A stretch of DNA of 64,000 nt from Sycon ciliatum. Its lineage: Eukaryota; Porifera; Calcarea; Leucosolenida; Sycettidae. The notes under the pieces were generated by a model. It saw nothing but the letters and a program-made list of their open reading frames with translations, ran no database searches and was not told the DNA's origin. Positions 42,597-55,460 of this stretch are shown here, piece by piece. Location of the stretch: positions 12,912,922-12,976,921 of the forward strand of contig NC_088647.1 of the NCBI RefSeq assembly GCF_964019385.1, read 5' to 3'. Position numbers and translations under genes: made by a program. The number at the start of each line of letters is the position of its first letter. Position 1 is the first letter of the stretch.

Positions 42597-43637
42597 TTGT
42601 GTGTGTGTGTACATCTCCAATAATATACATGTAGCTCAAAGTGAGACAGGCGAGGATAGACATAATAGTTATCAATGAGAGCATTTGTGGAATTCCAAAA
42701 TTCGTGAATGTCGACTTTTGCTGACAACGCTTGTAGTGCACCACGTCAATAGCATGCAGTTCTTGATCAAAGAACTCAACTAGAGTGCAGTGCAGTTCAT
42801 GACCGTATCCTCTCAGCGACACTTCTTCGCACAAGAGAATGAGCATTGCAACCAACACGATGATCATACTAATGTTGTTACTGGAAGGGGTGCTCTTCAC
42901 CTTCTTGAACACGCAGGATAGGTTCTTCATGAGGTAGCGTTGAGCAATGTCAGACTTGTCAGTAGCAGTACTAGGGGCTGTCCCATCAGGGGTTGGATCA
43001 ATTGGAAACAACAGCTTCACTACATCAAGTAGTTCGTTCCGCCCGCAGGAAGCCATGTCCTTGGCAGCAATCCAGATCAAGTTGGTTATGGGGTGACTTT
43101 CAACAACTGCTTGGTCATATCCAGGTCTCCATTGAAAGGTTCCGCCATGTTCGTCAGCGAGGTTGCGATTCCTAGCCGCGCAGCACACCGCATCAGCGCA
43201 CAATCGCTCCCGAGCGGCATATAACTGAAATACCGCCGCTAAAAGGTACTCTCAACCATATCAGCTCACAGGTCTGGACAATTGGTAAAATGCATTGTTT
43301 TTCAGTTGTACCTCCACTACATAACATTACAATTGAAATTGAAGTTAACGTTCGAGAACCTTCGACGGTACGGGTAATTCATTTCTAAGTCTGCTGCAGT
43401 GGTGGCGGGGTTGCTGTACCCTAATGGTTTCAAAACATCCCAGACAGTCAATCTTATTAACACCACACCCACCACTTTAAAAGCACTTATGTCGCCAATA
43501 GGCACTTCAAAACCACTAAGTCATTAACCCAATTAAATGTGAAACCTAGGCCACTTAAAAACCACTTCACGTTTCAAGTGGTCACTTAATTACCACTTAT
43601 CCAATTATAAGATCAAGGGGGCTAATTAACAACCGAC

Positions 43638-43658
43638 GGAGTCGACTCCGTCGACGGA
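43638..43658. other. Centre of the giant palindrome
   Basis: A 21-bp spacer (GGAGTCGACTCCGTCGACGG and one more base) lies between AACCGAC and GTCGGTT. It is itself made of small overlapping GTCGAC-centred palindromes. Confidence 0.8.
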
Positions 43659-44699
43659 GTCGGTTGTTAATTAGCCCCCTTGATCTTATAATTGGATAAG
43701 TGGTAATTAAGTGACCACTTGAAACGTGAAGTGGTTTTTAAGTGGCCTAGGTTTCACATTTAATTGGGTTAATGACTTAGTGGTTTTGAAGTGCCTATTG
43801 GCGACATAAGTGCTTTTAAAGTGGTGGGTGTGGTGTTAATAAGATTGACTGTCTGGGATGTTTTGAAACCATTAGGGTACAGCAACCCCGCCACCACTGC
43901 AGCAGACTTAGAAATGAATTACCCGTACCGTCGAAGGTTCTCGAACGTTAACTTCAATTTCAATTGTAATGTTATGTAGTGGAGGTACAACTGAAAAACA
44001 ATGCATTTTACCAATTGTCCAGACCTGTGAGCTGATATGGTTGAAAGTACCTTTTAGCGGCGGTATTTCAGTTATATGCCGCTCGGGAGCGATTGTGCGC
44101 TGATGCGGTGTGCTGCGCGGCTAGGAATCGCAACCTCGCTGACGAACATGGCGGAACCTTTCAATGGAGACCTGGATATGACCAAGCAGTTGTTGAAAGT
44201 CACCCCATAACCAACTTGATCTGGATTGCTGCCAAGGACATGGCTTCCTGCGGGCGGAACGAACTACTTGATGTAGTGAAGCTGTTGTTTCCAATTGATC
44301 CAACCCCTGATGGGACAGCCCCTAGTACTGCTACTGACAAGTCTGACATTGCTCAACGCTACCTCATGAAGAACCTATCCTGCGTGTTCAAGAAGGTGAA
44401 GAGCACCCCTTCCAGTAACAACATTAGTATGATCATCGTGTTGGTTGCAATGCTCATTCTCTTGTGCGAAGAAGTGTCGCTGAGAGGATACGGTCATGAA
44501 CTGCACTGCACTCTAGTTGAGTTCTTTGATCAAGAACTGCATGCTATTGACGTGGTGCACTACAAGCGTTGTCAGCAAAAGTCGACATTCACGAATTTTG
44601 GAATTCCACAAATGCTCTCATTGATAACTATTATGTCTATCCTCGCCTGTCTCACTTTGAGCTACATGTATATTATTGGAGATGTACACACACACACAA

Positions 44700-44750
<51 letters not shown>

Positions 44751-46264
44751 CACATACACACACACACACACAGGCCATCATCATCATCATCATCATCATA
44801 ATACATGACTTTATTCAATAACATTTTTATAACCAGTCAATATTTTTATTATTATTATTTTTAATTTTATCATGCACTGCCGTGTGTGGTCGGTATGCAG
44901 TTCTCGTAGGGAGACTGTTCTCGGAGCTGGGTACTATTTGAAGGTACTGTGCGAGTACTTGCACGCCACTAACTGTGACTTCACTGACAATAGGTTGCAC
45001 AAGGATCCCGTGATCCTGGACGTTGACAGTGATTCAATCACAAACGGCACCGCAGGTGGTGGGACTGGCGGTGTTGGGAGTGACAGCGGTGCAACTGCCC
45101 CGCAGACGTGTGATAGTGCACGAGTTGGATGACATAATTATCATGATGGAGTGAAGATCTGGTGGACATGCAGGCGTTTGCAAAAAAAAAAATGACAATG
45201 GCACTCGACATTTGCTGACCGTCATCGACCTTTTCGGTCCCTATGCATGGTGGGTTGTACCGCTCCAGAACAAGACGGGCGCACTTGTCAGAGATGCGTT
45301 TCGCAGCATCGTGACCAGCAGCAAGCGCTCACCTCGCAAGCTGTGGGTCGATGAGGGTAAAGAGTTCTACAACGCAACAGTCAAGCAGTGGCTTGCTGAC
45401 AACGGTATTAGCATGTACAGCACTCATAACGACGGCAAGGGGCGGTGGTTGCAGAGCGATTCAACAGAACGCTCAAACACTTTACAGCAAAATCAACAAA
45501 TGTCTACATCAAAGTGCTACCCAAAGTCCAAACTTGTACATGACTACAACACCAGCAAGCACCGTACCGCAGTATTGGTATGAAACCTGCCGAGGCGTCC
45601 GAGGAGTGTAATGCTCCGTTTGTACAGGATCACCCCAGCAAAAGTCCAGATGCACGCACAGGGCGGCGACGCTATGCTGTGAACGATGACGTGAGAATTG
45701 CTGTGAGCAAAGCTCATTTCGAAAAAGGGCTACACACCCAATTGGACTGAAGAGGTGTTCGTCGTGAATAGAGTTCTACCCACCCAACCACCCACCTACA
45801 ACATTCGAGATCTCATGAACGAGCCTATTCAGGGCAGTTTCTACGAACATCGACTGCAGAAAACCAAGGAAAACCAAGTTCCGCGTGGAGAAAGTCCTGT
45901 GCAAACGCCCCGGACAGTCTCTGGTCAAGTGGAAAGGCTACCCGGACAAGTTCAACTCCTGGATTGACAACGGACAATTGAGCAAGCTCTAGCTGCCGAC
46001 AAGAGCAATCTTTCAAGTATTATTATCATCATTATCATCATGAACATCAACATTGTGGAATGGGCCTCTTTTACGGGCAAACAGAATACAATTGACAGTG
46101 GCATGGCGAATGATTAGAACACAACACGAAAAAATGAAAACATCAACATTGTCATCAAAATCATGTGGCCAAGCCGCTTTTACGGGCAACAATATTATGA
46201 ATATGAAACGCAAGGTATTGTAAGAGCAATTTTCTGAAAATAATGTTAAAACACGAACGTCATC

Positions 46265-46301
<37 letters not shown>

Positions 46302-49300
46302 ACTGTGATTGTATTTCCAGCAATTATATTTAGGTATATTAGAAATAAAAGTCTAGTTATGGGAAACTAGACAAAAAAAAGAAGAAGATTATTCTGTGGT
46401 ATGTAGAAAACAATAACATCAACATCAATAACTCATTAGAAATAAATTGACATGGTGCAGGGTGTGAATAATTGTGATTGTCAACCACCACCACCACCAT
46501 TACATCACATCACTGTTCAGTCATCCGGCAGTGTGATGCGGTGGTGCTCATGCGCAAGTGTGCTGACACCGTCGGCTAAGATGTACCGCTTACTGTGGAA
46601 TGGTGCACAGCTCTGATGACATCTTCCTCTTCCTCTGCACGGAGTAGTTTAACGGAGATCCTTCTTCTTACATTCTCCATTGTCTTCCCAGACACATTGT
46701 TCATATTGTTCATAAGTTTGAAGAAGTCCTTGTCAAACTCGTTGACGGCCTTCTTCCGAAGCTCTGTGAGCAGAGCGAGTGAAATCTCTGTATGCTTTAG
46801 AAGAGCCCACGCGAATCCAGGCAGGGTGTAGTAGTGTGTCGGATCTAAATCGTACGTGAGCATTGCAGTGCATCTGAATTTCTCAAAAACATCTGCAAGA
46901 AGGTGCACATCGGTCTTTAGGTAGAGATCATGGTAGTCACCCCTGAGTTTAACCGACATGTCTAACGCATCAGGTTGCTCCCATGTTTCATGTGTACTTC
47001 CAGCAGAAACTCCACTGTGTTTGGAATTAAGACGTCCATTTCCAGTTGAAGAGATGGTTTCACAGGAGATGCACGTTGCTCGTACGCGCTGAACGTGGGA
47101 AAACGCGATCTCCCCTCTTCCACTTGAGATGGTGAAGCAGACGTTGTTACATCCACTTCGCTTTGGCCAGGGTTTCAAAATGGCTTTTTTGAGGCGTCAC
47201 TGACATCATTGATATCGATGTGACGACAGGCTACTATCGAATAGGAGGCACGATAGTGCAATAGCATAGTTGAGGCTTTTGTACAAAACAGGATTTCTTC
47301 AGAGAATGTAGCGTTTCTTGCAGGGGGGTGAAGTTTGAAGTGAGCTGAGAGGAAGTCACCAATGTTTGTTTTCTTCAGAAAACTAATTAGATGTCTGTCG
47401 ACGCCTAGGAGACGCTGTCGAGATTGATAGCATCTTTTTTCTGGCATGCATCGCTTTGTTTTGAAAATCATGCTCCGGTGCGTCCATTTATCACGGCCTC
47501 GGTCACGTGATTGCAACAATCATCACCTGCAGGAGAGCCCTTTGGCTGTCGAACGTAATTGATGAGCGCGTCGAATTGATCACACAGGTCCATGCTGTTC
47601 AGGAAATGGCGTCTGTGCGTCGTCTACATCCGTCTATAGACTATAATGCGGAGCTGACGAGTGCCTATCGAAAAACTCCAATACGGCAATAGAGGAGATT
47701 ATTACTGACCAATCGAATCTAAATCTGCAGAATATGGTAGATTTCCTCTACGACTCGAATCTCGTCAAGGGCTTTTACAACGTGCCAAAAAACAACTGTC
47801 ACATGTTTTGCCACCGCTCTGTTCAACGAACTTGCAGCTACCCAATACGTCGATCACATCGAACTTCAACGTTCCAAACCAATCAACTCGGAACATGCAA
47901 TTGAATGAGAACTCGACCCCTTTCACACAAACATTTAACACAGATATGTTGGTTTTAAACTTTTTATTATAAACACAGGAGCTCCGCCTGGGCTTGCGCC
48001 ATCTTCGTCACGCTGTTAATGGGCAACACCCCGTAGAAGTTGATAAGCCTCTGAAGGTAGTTGTTGATGTGTCGGGACGTTGTAACGTGATCCTTCATTG
48101 CCCCAAGATCAATCCACTCGTCATCGCTGCATGGGGGAAAAAGATAAAACAAGATGTATAAGATCTCCTGTATTTCAAATAAAGATAATTGTATAACAGA
48201 TCACTTACCAGCTACATTTATAAACCGGCTGACGACCAGCCTCCAGGTTCTTCCGATGTCCTTTTGATTTGGCGTGGTCAACGAACGGCTGGAGGCCGGT
48301 CGTAGTCTTAAGACATAAGTCACAGCTGAATTGCATCTTTGTTTTGAAGAAGAAGAAGACGATCTTCAGGCTGGAGTTGAATGGGACTCATCAAGGCGGC
48401 TCCAATCACTTTTATCCCCATCCAGTTGTTTGATGCTCGTTGGTTGAAGGGTAGTCTGGCAATACCTAGAATATTCCAGAATATCATAATTCAATTTCAA
48501 AAAAAAAATCCCAGACAGTCAATCTTACTAACACCACACCCACCACTTTAAAAGAAATACTTATGTCGCCGATAGGCACTTCAAACACCACTTCACATTT
48601 CAAGTGGCCACTTAATTAGCCCACCTCCACCACCTCCACGACAACAAGACGGACAACAACAACATCAACAGAATGAAACCCTACAAGTCTACAAGGAATG
48701 TATGGTAAAAAGAAGAGAGGTGAGGGCTGACAACACCGTTCACGTGACGGCGATTACAACAAAAACATACACCTATCAGAACGGGGAGCAATACACAGAC
48801 GTGTCAATGTATCAAGGAATAGACAATGTAATATAAAGACCACCTATGTGTGTCTTTTTGCATCTATGTACAGTGAAACCTCGTTAAGAAGAACACTGAT
48901 ACGACAAACTTTCGCTTTAGAAGAACACACTGTCAGCGGAACACTCCCGGAGACTCAAGCAAACACAGAACTGGTGCTCACTGAATTCCCATTTGGAAAA
49001 ATGTGGATGCCGGTACCATTGTGCCACTTGGGTTATACATTCTAGTTGGATACCCTGCAGATGCTGCAGAGCGCGGGACAAAGGAGATACGCTACTGGAT
49101 GTCACACAGTCAAACACCCAGGAAGAACAAGTGCACGCTGTCATTCACTTCCAACCCACTCCATGCCAATCAAGCCGTACTGAGAATGGACGATACCATC
49201 ACAGGCGTGTACAGAAACTACAACATTTATGATTCATTCCGTTTTCTTTACCAAGTGTATTGATAAATTATAATAAAACATTTTTAATGAATAACGTCAT

Positions 49301-49321
49301 GTATTATGATGATGATGATTT

Positions 49322-49385
<64 letters not shown>

Positions 49386-50037
49386 ATGTCAAATAATATA
49401 GCTCAAAGTGAGGGAGGCAAGGATAGACATAATAGTAATCAATGTGAGCATTTGTGGAATTCCACAATTCGTGAATGTTGACTGAGTTTGCTGACAACGC
49501 TTGTAGTGCACCACGTCAAGAGCATGCAGTTCTTGATCGAAGAACTCAACTAGAGTGCAGTGCAGCTCATGATCGTATCCTCTCAGCGACGCTTCTTCAC
49601 ACAAGAGAATGAGCATTGCAACCAACACGATGATCATACTAATGTTGTTACTGGAAGGGGTGCTCTTCACCTTCTTGAACACGCAGGATAGGTTCTTCAT
49701 GAGGTAGCGTTGAGCAATGTCCGACTTGCCAGTAGCAGTACTAGGCGTACTTCCATCAGGGCTTGGATCAACTGGAAACAGCAGCTTCACTACATCAAGT
49801 AGTTCTTTCCGCCCGCAGCAAGCCATGTCCTTGGCAGCAATCCAGATCAAGTTGGTTATGGGGTGACTTTCAACAACTGCTTGGTCATATCCATGGTCTC
49901 CATTGAAAGGTTCCACCAGGTTTGTCAGCGAGGTTGCGATTCCTAACCGCGCAGCACAACGCATCAGCGCACCCATTGGACAATGGCCGTCCTCACCATG
50001 ATCTTTCAAAATAGACCACATGTTCATGATCTTCTTC

Positions 50038-50091
<54 letters not shown>

Positions 50092-51708
50092 TTCTTCTTC
50101 TTCTTCTTCTTCTTCTTCTTCTTCTTCTTCTTCTTCTTCTTCACCAAAGTAATAGCAAGGATGAAGACAACAACAACAATTACTTGTGACTTGGCAAGGA
50201 TGCTTTGCGAAATGATGGAAAATTAAGATGTCAGGGGTTTTATACAGCGGCAACGGTACCCTTCATCATCATCTTCCTCGCCCTACACATGGCACTTGAG
50301 AAACGGTACAGCGCACATTTCATCTCCGCAGGAATTAATTCCACACGAGGTTCACAGCACCCGTAAGATTGGATTAGTCTTTGCATCAGTTCCTTCTCCT
50401 CAGAATTAAACTCTCGGATATTCTGCTTCAACTTCTTCAGCTGAAAAGGGGTAAGAGGTTTTGTACGGATTAGAAGTTGGCGGAGCCAGGCTTTCGAAAA
50501 TTGCTGCGGTTTGCAACTCATTAGCTTGCTGGATCGTGCCCACGCCACATGGCTCTTTGGAAGATATGGCTGAAGCTTCTGGCAAATCTCGTCGTGCTCA
50601 GCACAGATGCATGTCAGAGCTATGGCATAGTTCAGGCTCTTGTAGCCACTCTCCTTCTTCATGTACTGCAACGGTTCCAGCACACCGTGAAGGTTCAGCA
50701 GGACACCGGTCTTCTGCATGAAGCGTACCAGATGTCTGTCGACGGCAGTCAATCGCTCCCCAGCCGCATATAGCCATGGGAGAATGCATCTCTCGGAAAA
50801 ATTCACCTCCGGCAACAGCACGCTATCAAGAACAAGTCCGCATACAGTACACACAAAGTGCCCTACATTCCCAGACAGTGAATCTTATTAACAACCACAC
50901 CCACCACTTTAAAAGGACGTATGTCGCCGAGAGGCACTTCAAACACCACTTAGTCATTAATCCAATTAAATATGACACCTGGCCCACTTCAAAACCACTT
51001 CAGATCTCAAGTGGCCACTTCATTACCACTTATCCAATTAAAAGGTCAAGTGGCCACTTAATTAACAACCGCAAAGTTCAAGTACCCATTCATAAGGTCA
51101 AGTGGGTTCAACCTAGCACCAGGACCCGCTCGGTCACTACTACTGCTTTTCGCTTGGAACTACCCCGTGAACTTCGCTGCCATCCCGTGTTTAATGTCAC
51201 TGCTCTTAAACGCTACGAAGAGAACACGATTCCTGGAAGACACCAACCCCCGCCTCCGCCCTTCACAGATCTAGATGGACACACACGCTATGTTGTCGAA
51301 GCCGTTTTGAATCACCGACACCGCAGTGGTGAGCAACACTTCCTGGTGCATTGGAAGGATTACCCCAGCAGCAAAGCTACGTGGGAGCCCGCTGGCACTA
51401 TGTGATGAGTCTGGTCGGAATATTAAACCGCTGCAGAACTATCTAGCCTCACAACGACAGCAGCCTTGATCTAACTGGGCTGAGCCATATATATGCATCT
51501 CTTACTGAGATAGTTAATAATAATGTTATAGACTGATATAGTTTTGCGTCATCTCCTTGTGAGAGTGATGGAGTTGAGTTGGATTACACTTCAATGTGGT
51601 TATGCATGTGCATGAGTGATTATTTAATATTCCCCTTTCCACAATGGCATTTCCTAACTGGATTGTGTTATCTAATAGAACCTTGGGCTTCCTATGGGGC
51701 CGGGAGAG

Positions 51709-51867
51709 TGTAATAGTTTTACCTTGACACTTCTTGCTTGTCTTATGGTAACACCTTGTGTTCCTACTATTCTCACTCCTGCGGTTCTCGCCTTTCTTTT
51801 GCTTTATAACCTCTGGTTTGAACATCATTCGGTGAATTCTCCAATCAATCAAGTCTATACTGTTACA
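51709..51867 (+). repeat. 3' LTR of the Ty3/Gypsy element
   Basis: TGTAATAG...CTGTTACA, 159 bp, preceded by a purine-rich GGGGCCGGGAGAG (polypurine tract) and followed by TGTAC. Confidence 0.9.
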
Positions 51868-51965
51868 TGTACCGGTACATGTACATGTATAATAAATGTA
51901 GTAGCCTCAGGATTTATTGCAATTACATACCAGTCATACCAAGAGTACATAACCCCCGGGGGTCA

Positions 51966-52335
51966 TTTAGAAAAGCGATCCTGTCAGCTTTTCTATTATT
52001 GTGTTCACATGGCAAGAAAAACGACATCGCTATGCTACGTAAGTTTCTACGTAAGGTGCTCGGTATTTCACTTAGGCTACGTAAGTCTCTACGTAAGGTG
52101 CTCGGTATTACTAGATCTACCAACGCGTGGTAGCCGCGTGCTGTGCACGTGCACGGCAGACATTGTATGCATGCATGCATGCAGTCGCGAGTCCGCGGAT
52201 CCGTGTTCAGATATGTGCATGCGCGAGGAACTTACTTCCTTCTTTGGAACTGCTTCTTGCGTGAGCTGTTTCGGATATTTCGTCTCCAGGCCTGGCTTAT
52301 TTCGTTTCGGCGCTGCTGAGACCTCTTTTCATGAA
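51966..52335 (+). repeat. Second copy of the 25.03-kb insert, truncated
   Basis: Matches 25036-25375 over about 370 bp (TTTAGAAAAGCGATCCTGTC ... GCTGAGACCTCTTTTCA), including the tandem GCTACGTAAGT blocks. It lacks the right inverted end. Confidence 0.8.
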
Positions 52336-52575
52336 GTAACGAACAGTACAAGAAAGTTGTTCAGAGGAATGAATGACACAAAAGGCAAGACAACTGTGGT
52401 AGGATCTTGCATGTTCAATTATTGTAAATACTCCACTCCACTGAACACCGCATAACTTGAAGGAAACTGTGGATCTATCAACGCATGAACACAATACAAG
52501 ATAATTAGTTGATGAGTAGTAAAGGTCGATGGATGATAGTACTGCCGGTAAATGCATTCTAGCTAGCAATGCTAT

Positions 52576-52581
52576 TTTATT
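52576..52581 (-). terminator. Poly(A) signal AATAAA of the small secreted-protein gene
   Basis: TTTATT on the plus strand, about 160 bp after the stop of the minus-strand gene that ends at 52740. Confidence 0.5.
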
Positions 52582-52739
52582 CTATGCATGCAGGTTTCGA
52601 GGCAGATGGACCCGCGTGGAATCCGGTGACGGGCACCTCTGGCCAGGCTCATGAAGATCACACACACCATGCCTCTAAGTTCCAACATCCGCAGACGCTT
52701 TGCACAGGTGCGATATCTGCGACTCCAAGCGCTTATAAG

Positions 52740-53117
52740 TTATATCAGGGTGCAGAAGAGGCGTCGGTCCTTGCGCGCCAGGTAGCATCTATCACCAGCC
52801 TTCCACGTCTTCGTGGTCTGATCATCACAGAAGCGGGCGACTTGCGCCAGGGCATGCGCGCAGAACGGATTCACAGGCGGTGTGCGGCGGCGGTCTCCTG
52901 GCCTGCGTGCCCTGAGCTGAGCATAGCGATCAAGATATGGTACAGGTGGCGGTGGAAATACAACTCCCTGATAGCGACGCAGTATCTCCATGTCGTCACC
53001 AGGTACGTCACCGGTCTCCAGTTCGTCGTCGTCCATGACAGCCGCTGCCAGTGGCGTCGGATTAGCAAGACCCATTACTAACAGCAACAAGGCGAGAAGT
53101 GCAAGACGAGATACCAT
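52740..53117 (-). CDS. Small secreted cysteine-containing protein, 125 residues
   Basis: Opens MVSRLALLALLLLVMGLANP, a strong signal peptide (cleavage probably after about residue 26). An acidic stretch (DDDELETGDVPGDD) and an Arg/Pro-rich stretch with possible basic cleavage sites (RARRPGDRRR) follow, then four Cys in the last 42 residues (FCAHAL, RFCDD, DRCYLA, LFCTL). The layout fits a secreted peptide precursor or a small extracellular protein; no family is recognised. A TATA-like box and a poly(A) signal lie at sensible distances. A further 3' exon cannot be ruled out. Confidence 0.55.
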   Translation of the reverse strand: MVSRLALLALLLLVMGLANPTPLAAAVMDDDELETGDVPGDDMEILRRYQGVVFPPPPVPYLDRYAQLRARRPGDRRRTPPVNPFCAHALAQVARFCDDQTTKTWKAGDRCYLARKDRRLFCTLI

Positions 53118-53320
53118 GCCTGCTATATTGGTGGTGATGATGAGGAGGAGGAGGAGGAGGAGGATGGAGAGACGTGAGCAAGATGAAAGGCAACGATTCC
53201 GCGGAGTCGCTCAGCGAGGACACACCTCAGTTACCACTCTGCTACCTGATGAAAATTTGTGAAAGTGTCGACGGACAGTCCAGGACTTACTCAACCTCCA
53301 CTAAGGCGCGTCTGATGGAA

Positions 53321-53328
53321 TTTATATA
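53321..53328 (-). promoter_or_regulatory. TATA-like box
   Basis: The minus strand reads TATATAAA about 204 bp before the ATG of the small secreted-protein gene at 53117. Confidence 0.4.
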
Positions 53329-53419
53329 CTTCAGGCCCTGCATGTATCTAAGCGGGCGGTGGTGGCGGGTAGGGATGTTGATGCTAGTTGCATGCAAGGA
53401 TGGATACTGAAGTCCAATT

Positions 53420-55147
53420 CTATTGCCAGTAGAGAACGGTCCGCCCCTTTCTTTGAAAGCCAGGACGGACGTTTAGGATCTGACTACAGGATCAAGTGTG
53501 CGCAGCAGCGACTAAGGTTCCGTCTGCTCTTTTATAGTGTAAGGTGCATCTGCATGTACGTGTAGCCTTTCCTATACTTGATAGTACATGTAGCTGCTTT
53601 AGCTCAGTCATAGCATCAGTTCCCCGGCAGCTTCCATTGTTTCCCGACAGTGGATCCGGTATACATGTACATGTACATTTAGCTTGCAATCTACACGTTA
53701 CTGTCGTCAGGGAAGTTTTGTAAGGCGTTTTGAAAGGTCGACTGACGTCGTTGATAGCACCTGTGGCACCGTCGGATACGTGATGGCTGGTGGAGCTGAA
53801 GGATGTTCGGAAGGGGTTGCCGGAGACGGGCAGTGTGCCAGTGTCAGTGAAACATGCAGTCTGTCTATAAAATGCCCTGCTTTGTGCCGGCAGGAACACG
53901 ACCTACATCTGCATAGTCATTGTAAGTAGGAGCTGGAGTGTCCTTGCTATGGCTGTGGTGGTAGAGATAGGTATATGTACCCATACGTGTACACAACCCG
54001 CAGGTAAGGATGTGAGGAACTTTAAACACTATACTCTTCGTTGTGGCAGCCGGTAGTAAGACATGAGGCCTATTCTGTACTAGAGCTGCCAGCCACGGGC
54101 ATTGTCATGGCAGGGTATAACGATTACGTATACGTAATGGACGTCACATGCACACGGCAGGGAATCGCGAACGTGAAGAGCAGAGCAGGACGGCGACATT
54201 TTGGACCACGCAGGATATCCATGCCTACCTGTATAGTTAGTGTATTTGCACTGTTGCACTGTTGCACTGTTGCACTGTTGCACTGTTGCATGTCTAAAAT
54301 AGTCCAGGGTAGTACTAGGTGAGTAGGTGAGAGCAAGTGATAAAACTGTTACAGTTTCATATGCCACCAGATGTACAGCTACGCCGGTAGCGTGGTGCGG
54401 TTGTTTTCCGGAGGAGGTGTTGTGGAGCCTCCGTGTTCTAAAATAGGTGTTGTTGCACTATAATGAATATAGTATAGTGACTTTTAAAACTAGCAATTAG
54501 AGAGCAACGTCCGTCGAAACTCTGAGCTTCGTGTTTACACAATCACCACGATGCTTGGTTCTGCTAACATACTTCTAGAACATAATAGCCATCGAGTTTG
54601 ATCGGCGGGGTTGACACACTTGGCGACTCCTAGCAATGGGCAAGAGGAACTGTACGCATACGCCAGTCCCTTCACTGGCCGGCCTTAGCCTAGGCAAATG
54701 CACCGGCTCAGGATCTACAGTTGGAGCTGGTGCTGCATATGATTAGCAACGCTATAACGGTTTCTCTGACCGTAGCCTGCGTAGGGACGGAGAAGAAAAG
54801 ATGATAACTATGAGTAACCACACTAAGCGATATCGAGTTCATTGAAATTCTGCGCCACTCCTGCCCCTCAGAACACAATTCACTTTACTATAATTTCTTC
54901 AATCCTGACTAACGACCCGCCCCTGCTCGACTAGGTTCATCGTCAGGTGTTGTTGTTGATCACATCAACTGAAGCGAAGCTTTGCCACAGCTGTGACAAG
55001 CTCAGTCAATGCAGCTCCGAGGCTATCCAGACTGTTTAATTATACTTTAATATGCAGGCACTCGCTTGAGCTTTCCGTGGGCTTACTTGTGACATACACT
55101 GTACTTCATTATGAATACTCAGTATGATACATGTACTGATTATACTT
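53420..55147. other. Intergenic, no gene recognised
   Basis: Frames here lack any recognisable similarity. The only structure is the 8-bp tandem repeat entered separately. Confidence 0.5.
54246..54291. repeat. 8-bp tandem repeat TTGCACTG
   Basis: Five and a half perfect units. Confidence 0.9.
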
Positions 55148-55460
55148 ACTGCCGTACCGGCAATATATGTTGCCGCGGAACGCGTAACGCAGGGGGGTGC
55201 GGCGTAACGCGCGACCAGGCTAGTGCGACAAATTTTCGTTGCGTTCGTAACGCGCGTCCGGCGGGGTGCGGCGATCTTTTCATTGCAGTTTGCAAAAAAA
55301 TGATGCGGCATGCCGGCAATAGCAAAAATAGGACTGCGGCAATAGAAACCTGTGTAACGGCTCCTGTGCGACTTTGCATGTAACGCCCTGCGCGCGGCAA
55401 ACATGTGCCAATGTAACGCTTCATGGCCTCACTGCGACCATATATTGCCAGTACGGTAGT
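55148..55460. mobile_element. MITE with CCGTACYGGCAATATATG ends
   Basis: ACTGCCGTACCGGCAATATA at the left and its inverted relative (TATATTGCCAGTACGGTAGT) at the right bound about 310 bp rich in GTAACGCG motifs. Non-coding; superfamily not assigned. Confidence 0.7.

Larger units (their letters stand above)
36151..51144. mobile_element. Polinton/Maverick-type element, almost wholly palindromic, 14,994 bp
   Basis: Ends AGTAGTAGTGACCGAG...CTCGGTCACTACTACT, flanked by the 6-bp target duplication GCTTTT (36145-36150 and 51145-51150). AGT termini and a 6-bp duplication are Polinton hallmarks. The left arm (36151-43637) and right arm (43659-51144) are inverted copies that look more than 99% identical, differing mostly in microsatellite length. 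A 21-bp spacer separates them. Parts present in each arm: protein-primed DNA polymerase B fragment, retroviral-like integrase, and several small frames of unknown role. It looks broken, with many breaks and no complete polymerase; capsid genes were not recognised. It is younger than the Gypsy element that it entered. Confidence 0.88.
31764..51867 (+). mobile_element. Ty3/Gypsy LTR retrotransposon (chromodomain type), split by a Polinton
   Basis: LTRs of 149 and 159 bp and a 5-bp target duplication TGTAC (31759-31763, 51868-51872) bound an element whose own length is about 5.1 kb. Parts in order: gag-like region with a CCHC zinc knuckle (about 31.9-32.8 kb), aspartic protease (about 32.8-33.3 kb, IDSGST), reverse transcriptase and RNase H (about 33.6-34.8 kb, FLDDILIFS), integrase (about 34.8-36.1 kb) and, beyond the inserted Polinton, a chromodomain (about 51.2-51.4 kb). 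It is broken in roughly half a dozen places besides the large insertion. The near-identical LTRs imply a young insertion. Confidence 0.92.
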
